A stretch of 64,000 nt of DNA from Calothrix membranacea FACHB-236 (GCF_014696315.1 NZ_JACJPX010000019.1:1-64000); one strand, 5' to 3'. Shown: positions 19,801 to 28,540, counted from the stretch's first letter. Translations and numbers: made by a program. The notes: generated from the sequence alone by a model not told the origin.

Positions 19801-22089
19801 TTCTTCGATGGGTTGGTAGTCATCTGGATGTAGTCTGTTTCTCCAAGTTTCGTATGTTACAAGGGAATCAATTTCTGGATCAAAATCAAACAGTTCGTAT
19901 ATCCGTTTATCCCCAAGGATAGTGTTCTGTAAAATATCCCACTCCCAACAACCAATTCCCCCAGATTTAAGTGACAAGGCAAGGCGTTCCGATATTTTCT
20001 GGAGTTCTAATTCTCGTGCTTGTAATTCTTGAGTTCGCTGTTCTACCCTTGCTTCTAAGTCCTGATTCAAGCGATGTAATGCATCGTTTGCTGCTATCCG
20101 CTGCAATTCTGCAGTTGCTCGCGCTGCAAATACCTGGAGTATAGCGATCGCCTCGGTATATTTATGCTGTGGCAAGGGCTGCCCATCTAAAATACAAAGG
20201 CTACCAATTGCCTTGCTGAACTCGTCTTTTAAAGCAATACCCAGATAGCTATCAGCCTGCATTTTCACCAAGTCTAAATTATTAGGAAAGGATTTTTGAA
20301 CTTGGCTTTCGCAGTAAAATTCTCCGTATTTTAAGGTAGATTCGCAAGGGGTGCCAGCGGGATTGTAGGACATTTCAGGCACTAAGGCTCCATTCGCCCA
20401 AAATCCCAGGGTATGAACTTTATCACCTACTATTTCAGTAACAAGGGCATAACGGACATTTAAGGCTTCGGCAATGTGGCGGACGAGGGCAGGGAAAAAG
20501 TCCTCTCCCGTGACAGCCGCAGTTCCTGTTACCAATTTTTGCAGCGTCATTTCCGCCCGCTGGCGATCGCGCAGTTGCTCTTGCAATTGTTGGTGGGTGG
20601 TGGCTTGCTGAAGGGCAATTTCTAAATGTACGGATAAAGCTTGTAGCAGTTCTACTTCTGACTGTTGCCACTCACGAGGTTGTTGAGTTTCAGTAACATT
20701 AAGTAAGCCCCAAAGTTCACCGTTACACAACAGAGGTATCAAAATTTTGGCGCGAATCTGGAGGCCGATGAGCATTTCTCGGTGACAGTCAGACATTTCG
20801 ATTGTGTAAATATCTGGTACGACGCGAATATGCCCCTGGCGATAATTTTCTCTGTAATTTTCCTGAAAACAGCTATCTTTGACCCATCTACCCATCAAAG
20901 ATAGGGAGGAGGTAGTAGATTCTGCAACAACTGTGGCTGGCCCATCTTCTTCAAATCGCAAAATGATCACGCGATCGCAGTCTAAAAATTGCCGTACCTG
21001 CTCCACTGTAGTATCGAGAATGGTTTGCAAGCTCAAGGACGAGCGAATTTGCATAGCAATATCAGATACCAGTTGCGCCTGTTCTGCTTTAGTCTTGAGG
21101 GCGGTTGTCCGGACTTCTACTTGCTGCTCTAATTCCGCAGTCCTAGCTTCTAGTAATTGCACCTTTTCCGTTTCTAGCTGCACTACTTTCTTTTCCAATA
21201 CCTCTGCCAGCTTGTATAACTCCAAGGGGTTGAGGGCTTGCAGCAAACTGCTTTGAGTTACAATCCCTAATAATTCGCCCTGCTCACCTGTAACCGCCAC
21301 CCGCCGAATTAAGCGCTGTTCCATCATCTGTTGCACCACCAACAGCGAATCTTCAGGTTTTACAGCAAAAATTGGCGTACTCATCACCATGTGAGCGCGA
21401 CAGGTTTCCAAATTCATACCCAAGGCGTAAAACTGCACAATATCCCGTTCGGTCACAATTCCCATAGGGATTTTGAGTGGTGCGTCTTCGCTACCACCCA
21501 GTTGCACAATCATCACAGAACTGACACGATGGGCTGTCATCAGTTGCGCGATCGCCAATATCGAACTATCTGGCGCAGCACAAATCACCTCACAACTCAT
21601 TACCTCAAATGCCAAACGCAAGCGCAAAAGATTCACAGTGCGAGAAGATTGCCGTAAACTTTCATTTGTGAGCAAGCCCACAACACAATCCTGCTCATCG
21701 AGAAGAGGTAAATGGCGAATGTGGTACTGCTGGAGCAAATTCACCACAAAAAATACATCAGTAAAGTCAGACTCATACAGAGTGATGACTGGATTAATCA
21801 TCACTTCTCGAATCGTCAAATTCTCCAAAGGACGCTGTTGGGCACACAGGCGCACCACATCTCTTTCTGTGAAAATACCTAATAATTTATTATTATCTAC
21901 TACTAAAATACAGCTGGCTCTGGCATCAAGATGGAGTTCATCAACTTTAGTGGCATCACAAACAGCCCGCACACTGCTCATGAGAGCGATCGCGTCCATC
22001 ACCAGAGTATCTAGTCCAACTATTAGGGGATTGCGGACAATTGCGGATTTTAATTCTGAGGAAGTGAGAGCTGCTGTGTGCTTAAACAT
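16843..22089 (-). CDS. Giant multi-sensor hybrid histidine kinase with CBS domains
   Basis: 1748 residues, no membrane span, so a cytosolic sensor. Approximate order: two CBS pairs (10-285, with VMINPVITL- and VMSTPIFAV-type motifs), a coiled linker, two GAF domains (350-690), two PAS domains (720-985), two further GAF domains (1005-1380), HisKA with His in [16 protein letters not shown], HATPase (NAVKFTPEQGR, DTGIGIAQENI, GTGLGLALVKRI) and a C-terminal receiver (PDLILMDIQMPFMDG). CBS pairs usually bind adenine nucleotides, so energy status may be one input; GAF domains could bind bilins or cyclic nucleotides. GAF1, GAF3 and GAF4 share DCDRV- or VDRVALYRF-type cores that suggest internal duplication. 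No canonical bilin Cys was clear to me. Confidence 0.92.
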   Translation of the reverse strand: MFKHTAALTSSELKSAIVRNPLIVGLDTLVMDAIALMSSVRAVCDATKVDELHLDARASCILVVDNNKLLGIFTERDVVRLCAQQRPLENLTIREVMINPVITLYESDFTDVFFVVNLLQQYHIRHLPLLDEQDCVVGLLTNESLRQSSRTVNLLRLRLAFEVMSCEVICAAPDSSILAIAQLMTAHRVSSVMIVQLGGSEDAPLKIPMGIVTERDIVQFYALGMNLETCRAHMVMSTPIFAVKPEDSLLVVQQMMEQRLIRRVAVTGEQGELLGIVTQSSLLQALNPLELYKLAEVLEKKVVQLETEKVQLLEARTAELEQQVEVRTTALKTKAEQAQLVSDIAMQIRSSLSLQTILDTTVEQVRQFLDCDRVIILRFEEDGPATVVAESTTSSLSLMGRWVKDSCFQENYRENYRQGHIRVVPDIYTIEMSDCHREMLIGLQIRAKILIPLLCNGELWGLLNVTETQQPREWQQSEVELLQALSVHLEIALQQATTHQQLQEQLRDRQRAEMTLQKLVTGTAAVTGEDFFPALVRHIAEALNVRYALVTEIVGDKVHTLGFWANGALVPEMSYNPAGTPCESTLKYGEFYCESQVQKSFPNNLDLVKMQADSYLGIALKDEFSKAIGSLCILDGQPLPQHKYTEAIAILQVFAARATAELQRIAANDALHRLNQDLEARVEQRTQELQARELELQKISERLALSLKSGGIGCWEWDILQNTILGDKRIYELFDFDPEIDSLVTYETWRNRLHPDDYQPIEELLQQAILGQAEYNTEFRVVHSDDSIHYIKAYGVVVRDAQGKPQSIIGVNFDISDRKRAEIALQNSELRFRRMFDSNVVGMLFANFQGDITDANDCFLQMVGYTRKELNAGVIDWKAMTPPEYVAADISAIEHLKQYGAINPWEKEYYRKDGSKIPVLLGAAVIPGSDDQTICVVVDMSEQKAALQERQQAQMQLQQQARHKQLLWNITQTIRQSLDIEVIINAAVTEVRQVLGVDRVALYRFQPDWSGEFIAESVVADWVKLVGDEVKKVWEDTYLQETQGGRFQNYETLVVTDIYQAGLQPCHIEILEQFQAKAYVITPIFVNESLWGLLGMYQNHEPHSWTTREIELLRQIANQLAIAIQQASLYKQIQSELLVRQQAEARIALQLRRQQTLGAIVEQIRKSLDLKEILATVTQQVKDLLQCDRVIVFQLFADGRSQIAEEAVSPEFVSLKHRHWENEVWSQEILDCYWQGKPRIVPDVMNDIWTNCLVEYSQEGQIQSKIVAPILQEARDHNHRWVSPWATNKLWGILVIHACQERRVWKNSEAQILQQIANQLAIAIQQASLFEQLQQELAERQQAEAKLTEINQQLAFSNEELARATRLKDEFLANMSHELRTPLNAILGMTEGLQDEIFGSINPQQLKALQTIERSGSHLLELINDILDVAKIEAGQIKLDYTAISVTNLCQSSLAFIKQQALQKRIQLETKIPQNLPNLLVDERRIRQVLINLLNNAVKFTPEQGRITLEVNKISLDIANNSLGQHFLQIAVKDTGIGIAQENINKLFKPFIQIDSALNRQYAGTGLGLALVKRIVELHGGSVGLTSELGVGSCFTIELPYTPVAPVVADTQPDVTPEFVSSNLDKTAPLILLAEDNEANISTVSSYLKAKGYRILLANNGKEAIELATTQHPDLILMDIQMPFMDGLEAIKLIRLDSALVNTPIVALTALAMNGDRDRCIAAGANDYLSKPVKLKQLATTIQQLLSQ

Positions 22090-22359
22090 TTATGCCTTGT
22101 GCTTGCACCCTTTTCAATGGAGCATGTATTTACGCTTCGTTGTACCAGTATATTTTTAGATATAAAAATATACTAGGAAATTTACCAAGAAATTATAGTT
22201 GCTCTATTGAAAATGGGAATGGGGCATGGGGCATTGGTTAACAGTCAACAGTCAGCAAGAGGAAAAGGGCAGGGGGCAGGGAGCGAGGGGGAAAACCGAG
22301 ATGGAGCTTGTACTCCGCCCAAGTCCAGCGCCCTTCTAGGGCTGGGCTTGTTCCCATGT
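22090..22359. other. Spacer with low-complexity repeats
   Basis: No gene. GGGGCATGGGGCATTGG and AGGGGGCAGGGAGC-type G-rich repeats fill the 3' half and run into the 3' end of the larA-like gene. Confidence 0.6.
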
Positions 22360-23688
22360 TCAGCTATGCTCCACACAAGGGGAAAGGACTTTTTCCCCCT
22401 GCTCCCTGCTCCCTTGCCCCCTGCCTCTTCCGGTCAACCGATAAAGTATCTCACCAGCTTTTGGTACAAGTAAAATGCCTTCATCTTCGCGGTTCGCCCA
22501 TTCTTTAGGTTCAATGGTAGCTGGATCGCGATAGTTCAAGTTATGAGCAGCGCAACGTTCTGGGGAAATACCAGTGGCTAGAGTTACCCGAATCCGCGCT
22601 TGTTCTCCTTTAATTGCATCGAAAGTACCCATACCTTTTAAGTGAGTACTATGGGCTAATACTCCACCGGGATAATGTTGAAATTTATCCCATTGTTTCA
22701 GGAAATAATCTCGCACATGGTAGCCAATTTGGGCAAGAATTTCGCCATGTGTATAGCTAAATTCTGTAATATGCGGCGCATAGATAATTACCTCACCACC
22801 ATCAGCGACAACTGGCTCTAATTTGTACATTCCTTTAGCTGCTGTCCAAATGTCATCATACATTTTAGGCATCACGGAAAGCACTTGTTTAAAAGGCTGA
22901 TCTACATATTTAATATGCAATTTTGCTGATAATTTCGCCGCAGCTTCCCAAGCTGGTTCTGGTTTATCTATATAAAGTCCCGCTAACTGATTTGTTCCCG
23001 GTGAAACTACCATCGCCAAACAAAGTTTAGGAGTCGTAATTAGGCTAGCAGCGAGGTTAATTAAGCGCCTGACAGGTGTAATTCCTGGCGTACCGATAAT
23101 TTCATAACAAGTAATTAAAGCCCCTAACCAGTGTGATAAATCAATTACTTCTTGCCCACCAATCCCAGGAAAAAAATATTTATTCCCGCCAGAAAATCCT
23201 ACAACTTCGTGGGGAAATACTGGGCCACAAATCATTATTAAATCATACTCAGTTACCAGCTTGTTAACACGTACTTCTACTTCTTGATGCAGCATTCCAT
23301 TGCTAATTTCTGCTATTTCCGCAGATGGAATTACCCCACAAGAAATGAAAGTATCTGGTAGATGCCAAAGGTGGTTAAAAATCTGCACTTTTTTAAAAGT
23401 TGTTTCGCGTTCCTGCGGTGTCACACCAACCAAGCGATTGATTTGTTCTTCACTCATGGGATTATGTGTACCCAGAGCAATCAAATAATCTAAAGCAGCC
23501 ACCCGCTTACCCAACTCCTGATGCAGCAAGCGAAACATTTGGGGAATTGGTGCAGTACGAGTTCCATCAGGAATTAATACTAGGATGCGCTTTCCATCCA
23601 ATTGAGGATTTGCTAAAGCCGCATGAACTAATTCGGAAACTTGCTCATCTGCAAGTGTCCCGTGAGTTACGTCTAATGAATACATCAT
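22360..23688 (-). CDS. larA-like: LarA-family nickel-dependent racemase/epimerase; proposed D-mannonate/D-gluconate 2-epimerase
   Basis: 442 residues of the lactate racemase (LarA) family, whose members invert the alpha-hydroxy carbon of hydroxy acids with a nickel-pincer nucleotide. The catalytic set is visible: DGTR (Asp41, Arg44), GTHNPMSEE (His75), and His160, Lys170 and His186 in GPVFPHEVVGFSGGNKYFF...LSH. Their spacing (10, then 16) is exactly that of the Ni ligands and cofactor-attachment Lys of Lactobacillus LarA. The family is known to include gluconate 2-epimerases. Its neighbours are an UxuB-like SDR, glucuronate isomerase and gluconokinase, so interconverting mannonate and gluconate is the best-fitting role (inference). 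Cofactor genes larB/C/E are not in the window. The last ~18 residues are encoded by G-rich repeat DNA. Confidence 0.8.
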   Translation of the reverse strand: MMYSLDVTHGTLADEQVSELVHAALANPQLDGKRILVLIPDGTRTAPIPQMFRLLHQELGKRVAALDYLIALGTHNPMSEEQINRLVGVTPQERETTFKKVQIFNHLWHLPDTFISCGVIPSAEIAEISNGMLHQEVEVRVNKLVTEYDLIMICGPVFPHEVVGFSGGNKYFFPGIGGQEVIDLSHWLGALITCYEIIGTPGITPVRRLINLAASLITTPKLCLAMVVSPGTNQLAGLYIDKPEPAWEAAAKLSAKLHIKYVDQPFKQVLSVMPKMYDDIWTAAKGMYKLEPVVADGGEVIIYAPHITEFSYTHGEILAQIGYHVRDYFLKQWDKFQHYPGGVLAHSTHLKGMGTFDAIKGEQARIRVTLATGISPERCAAHNLNYRDPATIEPKEWANREDEGILLVPKAGEILYRLTGRGRGQGSREQGEKVLSPCVEHS

Positions 23689-23790
23689 ACAATTTTGGAT
23701 TTTAAATTTTGGATTTTGGATTGCGTTCTGTCAATCCATCTGTTGCAATTATTTTTTGAATTGATATGATTCAAAATTCAAAATTAATCC

Positions 23791-23866
23791 CAATTTGAAA
23801 AAAGAATGCGACAGATTGTAGGGGCAAGGCACTGCCTTGCCCTCTAGAATATTATTGATGTGTCGC
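23791..23866 (-). repeat. R1 palindromic repeat copy
   Basis: Reverse copy of the R1 family: TGCGACAGATTGTAGGGGCA, palindrome GGCAAGGCACTGCCTTGCC, then TCTAGAATATTATTGATGTG. It lies between the larA-like gene and the SDR gene, followed by an R2-type palindrome (23922-23945). Confidence 0.75.
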
Positions 23867-23945
23867 AAACATTATTTGATTTTCCATAAGAGACGCGATA
23901 AATCAAAAAGACGCGAATTAAAGACGCGATGAATCGCGTCTCTAC

Positions 23946-24782
23946 TTAAACGCCGCTGTAGATGCTAAAACCACCGTCTATAGGTACAACTACGCCGTTG
24001 ATGAAACTAGAACCAGCGCTGCATAACCAAATCACCGTGCTGAGTAATTCTTCTGGTTCACCAAAACGTCCGGCTGGGGTATGTTCAATAATTTTTTGTC
24101 CGCGATCGCTTAAACTGCCATCAGGATTTAACAGTAAATCTCGATTTTGTTCCCCAATAAAGAAACCAGGTGCGATCGCATTCACTCGCAATCCGGCTCC
24201 ATATTTTTGTGCGAGTTCTACCGCTAGCCAGCGCGTAAAGTTATCTATCCCCGCTTTAGCCGCTGAGTAACCCACCACCCGACTAATTACACGGATAGCA
24301 GACATCGAAGAAATATTAACGATACAACCCCGAGGTTGATTTTTTTCTACCATTGCTTCACCAAAAACTTGGCTAGGTAATAAAGTCCCCACCAAATTCA
24401 GACTTACCACCTGCTCAAAAGCTGCGTGTGGCATATCAAAGAAAGTAGCATCAGGTGTAATTGTGGCAGCCGGGACATTACCACCAGCCCCATTGATTAA
24501 AATATCTATTTGCCCCCAACGCTGTAAAATCGCATCCCTAGCGATTTCTAATTGCGTGCGATCGCTCACATCTGCCAGCACCGCCACACTTTCCCCACCA
24601 TGAGCGATAATATCCTTAACTACCGCCTCTGCCCTGACTTCATTACGCCCCAAAACCGCCACCCGCGCCCCAGCCAAACCCAAACCCCGTGCGATCGCAC
24701 CACCCAACACACCCGATCCACCTGTAATTACTGCTACCTGGTCTTGCAGGCTAAAAAGCTTATCCAATATTAAATTTGGCAT
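23946..24782 (-). CDS. SDR oxidoreductase, probable D-mannonate oxidoreductase (fructuronate reductase, UxuB-type SDR)
   Basis: 278 residues, a classical short-chain dehydrogenase. Cofactor motif TGGSGVLGGAIA near residue 20, INGAGGN near 97, Ser158/159 in NISSMSA, and catalytic Tyr172/Lys176 in GYSAAKAG. The INGAGGN...FFDM insertion and the C-terminal RFGEPEELLSTVIWLCS...FINGVVVPIDGGFSIYSGV resemble the SDR-type D-mannonate oxidoreductases of Gram-positive bacteria rather than generic SDRs. It would reduce D-fructuronate to D-mannonate with NAD(P)H. It lies between uxaC and the larA-like gene on the same strand, presumably one operon under the LacI regulator. A gluconate 5-dehydrogenase is the main alternative. 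Confidence 0.8.
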   Translation of the reverse strand: MPNLILDKLFSLQDQVAVITGGSGVLGGAIARGLGLAGARVAVLGRNEVRAEAVVKDIIAHGGESVAVLADVSDRTQLEIARDAILQRWGQIDILINGAGGNVPAATITPDATFFDMPHAAFEQVVSLNLVGTLLPSQVFGEAMVEKNQPRGCIVNISSMSAIRVISRVVGYSAAKAGIDNFTRWLAVELAQKYGAGLRVNAIAPGFFIGEQNRDLLLNPDGSLSDRGQKIIEHTPAGRFGEPEELLSTVIWLCSAGSSFINGVVVPIDGGFSIYSGV

Positions 24783-24960
24783 TGATAATTCCCCTCAAAC
24801 TGTTTTCAAAGCCTTAGATCCCCCCAACCCCCCTTAACAAGGCAATAAGAGTCTTCAAGTCCCCCTTTTTAAGGGGGATTTAGGGGGATCTAGCAATTTA
24901 GAAGCCTAAACAACTAATTTAAAAACACGCCGTAGCCCTATTCTCTCGACTCAGCACTAT
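24783..24960. repeat. Inverted repeat spacer between uxaC and SDR gene
   Basis: AGATCCCCCCAACCCCCCTT and the reverse arm AAGGGGGATTTAGGGGGATC (about 24817-24889) enclose a loop containing another short stem (CCCCCTTTTTAAGGGGG). This is a hairpin type common in cyanobacterial spacers and lies inside the putative operon. Confidence 0.6.
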
Positions 24961-24990
24961 TGTACAGACGCGATTAATCGCGTCTCTGCA
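24961..24990. repeat. R2 palindromic repeat overlapping the uxaC stop
   Basis: TGTACAGACGCGATTAATCG then CGTCTCTGCA. The reverse strand of its centre supplies the last codons and TAA of uxaC, evidence of insertion into or next to the gene's 3' end. Confidence 0.7.
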
Positions 24991-26404
24991 ATTTATAAGC
25001 ATCCTTCGCGAGGTCATAAGCTACAGCCACAGCCATGTCATAGCCTTCCTCCTCCTCAATTAACCCCCGTACTACCAACCCCGCTAACCAATTACAAGCT
25101 ACACGCCGCCAAACAGCGTGACGGGCGGGAATAGAAACGAAAGCGCGTGTATCATCGTTAAACCCAGCAGTATTGTAAAGTCCCGCAGTTTCCATTACCT
25201 GATTGAAGTAGCGCTCCATACCATTAACGCTATCGTGAAACCACCAGGGCGGCCCAAGCAATACAGCCGGATAATGCCCAGCTAGCGGCGCTAACTCACG
25301 GCTATATGTGCTTTCATCCAAACCAAACAAAATTAAATGGAAGTCTTGATTATTACCATAAGCATTCAGCAACGGACGCAGATTTTGCGTCCACTCGATT
25401 TGTAAAGGTATATCTGCACCTTTATCAGATCCAAAGCGCTCAAACATAGCCGAGTTATGGTTACGCATGATACCACAATGCATCTGCATCACTAAGCCAT
25501 CTTCCACACTCATCCGCGCCATTTCCATGAACATATGACCAGTAAACTGCTCTGCATCACTGGGATTGAGCTTGTTATTTAACGCCCTAGCAAAGATAGC
25601 TTCCGCCTCTTCGTCAGAAAGGCGCGTGGTATAAGGTGTAGCAGCGCTGTGGTCAGTAGCTGTTGCACCCATCTTTTTAAAGAAAGCCCGACGTTCTTCT
25701 AAAGCTTGGATAAAAGCAGCGTAGGTACTAATTTCCCTACCTACAGCCCTTTCTAACTGAGCAAGATTTTCCCGCCATCCGATAACGTCTAAGTTGACAA
25801 CTGCATCTGGTCGAAAAGTCGGTTTAATTTGGGTAAAATCCTCTTCGTGCAAGGATTGATGGTGTTCTAGATTATCGCTAGCTGCATCGGTGGTACAAAG
25901 TACTTCTATATTGAAGCGTTTAAATAAAGCACGGGGTGAAAATTCCGGTAAAGCTAACTGCTTTTCTAGATAATCGTAGATATTGCCAGCATTGCGCGAA
26001 TTTAAAGGCTCATCCACACCAAAGACGTTGATTAGTTCATCTTTCAGCCACAAACCAGAGGGTGTACCGCGAAATAGATAAAAATGGTCTGCAAATATCT
26101 GCCAAATTTTGCGATGGTCAGTTTCTATCGGTGTACCATCTTTGGTAGGTATGCCGAGTGCTTCTAAAGGTATGCCCCGACTATAAAGCATTCGGAAAAT
26201 GTAATGGTCAGGAATGATCAATAATTCCGTTGGCGAACCAAATCGGGCGGCGGGATTCGCTAACAAAGCTGGCTCGACATGACCATGCGGACAGACTAGG
26301 GGTAGATTAGAGATGCTGTCAAAAAATTGACGCGCGATTTGTCGCTGTACTGGTTCTGGAGCAAAACAGCGATCGCTTGATAAACTGCGTTTTTGAGTTA
26401 ACAT
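24974..26404 (-). CDS. uxaC: Glucuronate isomerase
   Basis: 476 residues of the UxaC family (amidohydrolase-like TIM barrel), interconverting D-glucuronate and D-fructuronate. The metal-site LVCPHGHVEP near residue 36 and LCTTDAASD, QMHCGIMRNHNS, FNDDTRAF and FVSIPARHAVWRR match the family along the full length. The last residues LQRRD and the stop are encoded by an R2 repeat copy (24961-24990), so the repeat has set the C-terminus. It is downstream of the lacI-type regulator and upstream of the SDR and larA-like genes, all on one strand. In the proposed pathway it uses glucuronate from myo-inositol oxygenase. Confidence 0.95.
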   Translation of the reverse strand: MLTQKRSLSSDRCFAPEPVQRQIARQFFDSISNLPLVCPHGHVEPALLANPAARFGSPTELLIIPDHYIFRMLYSRGIPLEALGIPTKDGTPIETDHRKIWQIFADHFYLFRGTPSGLWLKDELINVFGVDEPLNSRNAGNIYDYLEKQLALPEFSPRALFKRFNIEVLCTTDAASDNLEHHQSLHEEDFTQIKPTFRPDAVVNLDVIGWRENLAQLERAVGREISTYAAFIQALEERRAFFKKMGATATDHSAATPYTTRLSDEEAEAIFARALNNKLNPSDAEQFTGHMFMEMARMSVEDGLVMQMHCGIMRNHNSAMFERFGSDKGADIPLQIEWTQNLRPLLNAYGNNQDFHLILFGLDESTYSRELAPLAGHYPAVLLGPPWWFHDSVNGMERYFNQVMETAGLYNTAGFNDDTRAFVSIPARHAVWRRVACNWLAGLVVRGLIEEEEGYDMAVAVAYDLAKDAYKLQRRD

Positions 26405-26764
26405 CTTTTTTTAGTAAAGTTTATTTTTGTGATTGGTAATTGGTAATTGGTAATTGGTAATTGGTAATTGGTAATTAAATATCTCTGACATAATCTATGT
26501 TTTAAAGTTTATGTCTGCTGCTTGATTTCAAGAAATTGATATTAGCATTTCTGAGACAGAAGGGTTTCTAATGGATTAGCACAGCAGTGAAAAAATGAAT
26601 ACAACCTAGGGCTTTACTTGTTGAATCAGAGATTGCTTATTTCCGCCGTATTGTATTAGGATTTTTCAATCACCCATTACTCATTACTCATTACTCATTA
26701 CTCATTACTCATTACTCATTACTCATTACCCATTACCCATTACCCATTACCCATTACCCATTAC
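26405..26764. repeat. Spacer with two blocks of 7-bp tandem repeats
   Basis: GGTAATT heptamers (about 26431-26476) and CATTACT/CATTACC heptamers (about 26671-26763) flank a middle part that may hold a promoter for uxaC. I saw no TGCACACGTGTGCA operator here. The repeats run into the 3' end of the lacI-type gene. Confidence 0.75.
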
Positions 26765-27787
26765 CTATTTCCTCACCGTACTTCCTCGCTCAATTAAATA
26801 AGGAGATAAAACGCGATTTTCTACAGTTTTATCCTGCAATAAATCAAGTAACATTTGCATAGCAGCGCGACCAATTTCTAACATTGGCTGGCGAATTGTT
26901 GTTAATGGTGGAGTAATATAACCGCCTAAAGCAATACCATCAAATCCTACTAAACTTAAATCTTGAGGTACAGAAATACCTAATTTTGTACAAGCTAAGA
27001 GCGCACCAACTGCTACCATGTCGTTGTAACAAAAAATTCCTGTTACGCCAGCTTTAACTAACTGAGGTAGCATTTGTTGTCCGGTGACAACATCGCTGGT
27101 TCTGGTATTATCTTCTTCTCTAATTGCTATCCAATCTTCTATCTGTGGTAGATTAGCCTCACTCAGAACCGTTTGATAACCTTCTAGGCGTAACTGATTT
27201 GATAAACTGCGATCGCCTACACCCAAGTAACCTATAGAAGTGTGTCCTAAACTGACTAAATGCTCTACAGCTAATCTAGCGCCTAAAAAATCATCTATTG
27301 TAACTGAGTGAAAGATTTCTGGTTTGTCTTCGGTTTGGCTATTAATAAAAACTGTGGGTGCAGCTATTAGCCCTATTTGCTTGGTATGGTATTTACTAAT
27401 TCGGGAATCGGCTACTAAAATACCGTCTACTCTCCGACGATAAAAGTTATTAATAGCTGCTATTTCTTGCTCAACATTTCGGTGGGAAGTACTTAACAAC
27501 ACACTCAAATCTGAGGATCTAGCTATCTGTTCTATTCCTTCTACTACCTCCGCAAAAAAGGGATCTGCGATTGAAGTTACTACTACCCCAATGGTATTAG
27601 TTCGTTGAGTTTGTAAACTTTGAGCAATCCCATTGGGAACATAACCCATTTCCCGCGCTAGTAGTTTAATTTCTTCTCGCACTTTGGGGCTAATTAAGGG
27701 ACTATCTCGCAAAGCACGTGAAACCGTGGTATGCGAAACACCTGCTTTCCGAGCAATATCTTCTATGGAGATTTTTCTTTTGCTCAT
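26765..27787 (-). CDS. LacI-family transcriptional regulator of the sugar-acid/inositol genes
   Basis: 340 residues. N-terminal helix-turn-helix ISIEDIARKAGVSHTTVSRA with hinge RDSPLISPKVREEIKLLARE, then a periplasmic-binding-protein-like effector domain (GVVVTSIADPFFAEVVEGIE ... GIFCYNDMVAVGALLA ... VGFDGI). LacI proteins bind palindromes with a central CpG, and TGCACACGTGTGCA lies 21 bp upstream of the start codon, shared with the divergent gluconokinase. The same palindrome occurs twice before myo-inositol oxygenase at 53.4 kb, so the regulator probably controls both loci (inference). The effector may be a pathway sugar acid or inositol. Confidence 0.9.
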   Translation of the reverse strand: MSKRKISIEDIARKAGVSHTTVSRALRDSPLISPKVREEIKLLAREMGYVPNGIAQSLQTQRTNTIGVVVTSIADPFFAEVVEGIEQIARSSDLSVLLSTSHRNVEQEIAAINNFYRRRVDGILVADSRISKYHTKQIGLIAAPTVFINSQTEDKPEIFHSVTIDDFLGARLAVEHLVSLGHTSIGYLGVGDRSLSNQLRLEGYQTVLSEANLPQIEDWIAIREEDNTRTSDVVTGQQMLPQLVKAGVTGIFCYNDMVAVGALLACTKLGISVPQDLSLVGFDGIALGGYITPPLTTIRQPMLEIGRAAMQMLLDLLQDKTVENRVLSPYLIERGSTVRK

Positions 27788-27807
27788 TTATTACCTTACT
27801 ACACTTT

Positions 27808-27823
27808 ATGCACACGTGTGCAT
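27808..27823. promoter_or_regulatory. Probable LacI-type operator (ATGCACACGTGTGCAT)
   Basis: A perfect 16-bp palindrome with central CpG, between the divergent lacI-type gene (start 27787) and gluconokinase gene (start 27863). Its 14-bp core recurs only at 53409-53422 and 53443-53456 as far as I can see. Confidence 0.8.
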
Positions 27824-27862
27824 GATAATATTAATTATTAGGAAAATTGAGATATTTGTCAA

Positions 27863-28348
27863 ATGATTATTCTGGTAATGGGTGTTTCTGGCTCTGGTAA
27901 GACTACCATCGGAAAACTGCTAGCCGACTCTTTACACTGGACATTTAGCGACGCTGACAGTTTCCACTCATCAGAAAATGTAGAGAAAATGCGGAGTGGT
28001 ATCCCCTTAACGGAAGCTGACAGAACACCTTGGTTGCAAAATTTGCAAACAGCTATTAAAAATTGGCTACAAGAAAATCAAAATGTAGTCCTAGCGTGTT
28101 CAGCCTTAAAAGACAGCTATCGCCAATTTTTGTTAGTGGATAGCAACCTCATCAAAATAGTCTACCTCAAAGGGTCTTACGAGTTAATCCAAAAGCGCTT
28201 GCAAGAACGCCAGAATCACTACATGAGTGCAACCCTATTGGATAGCCAGTTTCATACTCTGGAAGAGCCATTAGACACTATATATATGGATATTGCAGAG
28301 ACACCACAAGTAATTGTGCAAAATATTAGAACAGCTTTGGGAATTTAG
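27863..28348 (+). CDS. gntK: Gluconokinase
   Basis: 161 residues, the size of GntK-type gluconokinases, which make 6-phosphogluconate from D-gluconate and ATP. The P-loop GVSGSGKT is at residues 7-14. Family signatures DADSFHSSENVEKM, CSALKDSYR and MSATLLDSQFHTLEEP are all present. It is divergent from the LacI-type regulator and shares its operator. In the proposed pathway it phosphorylates gluconate made by the LarA homologue and feeds the oxidative pentose phosphate pathway. Confidence 0.92.
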   Translation: MIILVMGVSGSGKTTIGKLLADSLHWTFSDADSFHSSENVEKMRSGIPLTEADRTPWLQNLQTAIKNWLQENQNVVLACSALKDSYRQFLLVDSNLIKIVYLKGSYELIQKRLQERQNHYMSATLLDSQFHTLEEPLDTIYMDIAETPQVIVQNIRTALGI

Positions 28349-28459
28349 GAATTGGTAATGAGTAATGGGTAATTGGTAATTGGTAATTGGTAGGGTGTGT
28401 TGTCGCGCAGCGCAACGCACCGATATACCTTATAGGAAGCATTGTTTTATACCAACTAT

Positions 28460-28513
28460 ACCCAGACAATGCCATGTCCCTACAATCTGTCGCATTCTTT
28501 TCTCAAATTGGTA
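28460..28513 (+). repeat. Partial R1 repeat
   Basis: Only the right half of the R1 unit remains (CAATGCCATGTCCCTACAAT, then TGTCGCATTCTTTTCTCAAA), preceded by a GTAATTG heptamer run and a GGGTGTGTTGTCGCGCAGCG hairpin of the R5 type. Confidence 0.6.
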
Positions 28514-28540
28514 TGAAATTTTTAATTATAAATGAGCCAT

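Noticed and set aside
24817-24889. CRISPR-like repeat at the CCCCCC hairpin
   Set aside because: It is a single inverted repeat, with no direct-repeat/spacer periodicity.
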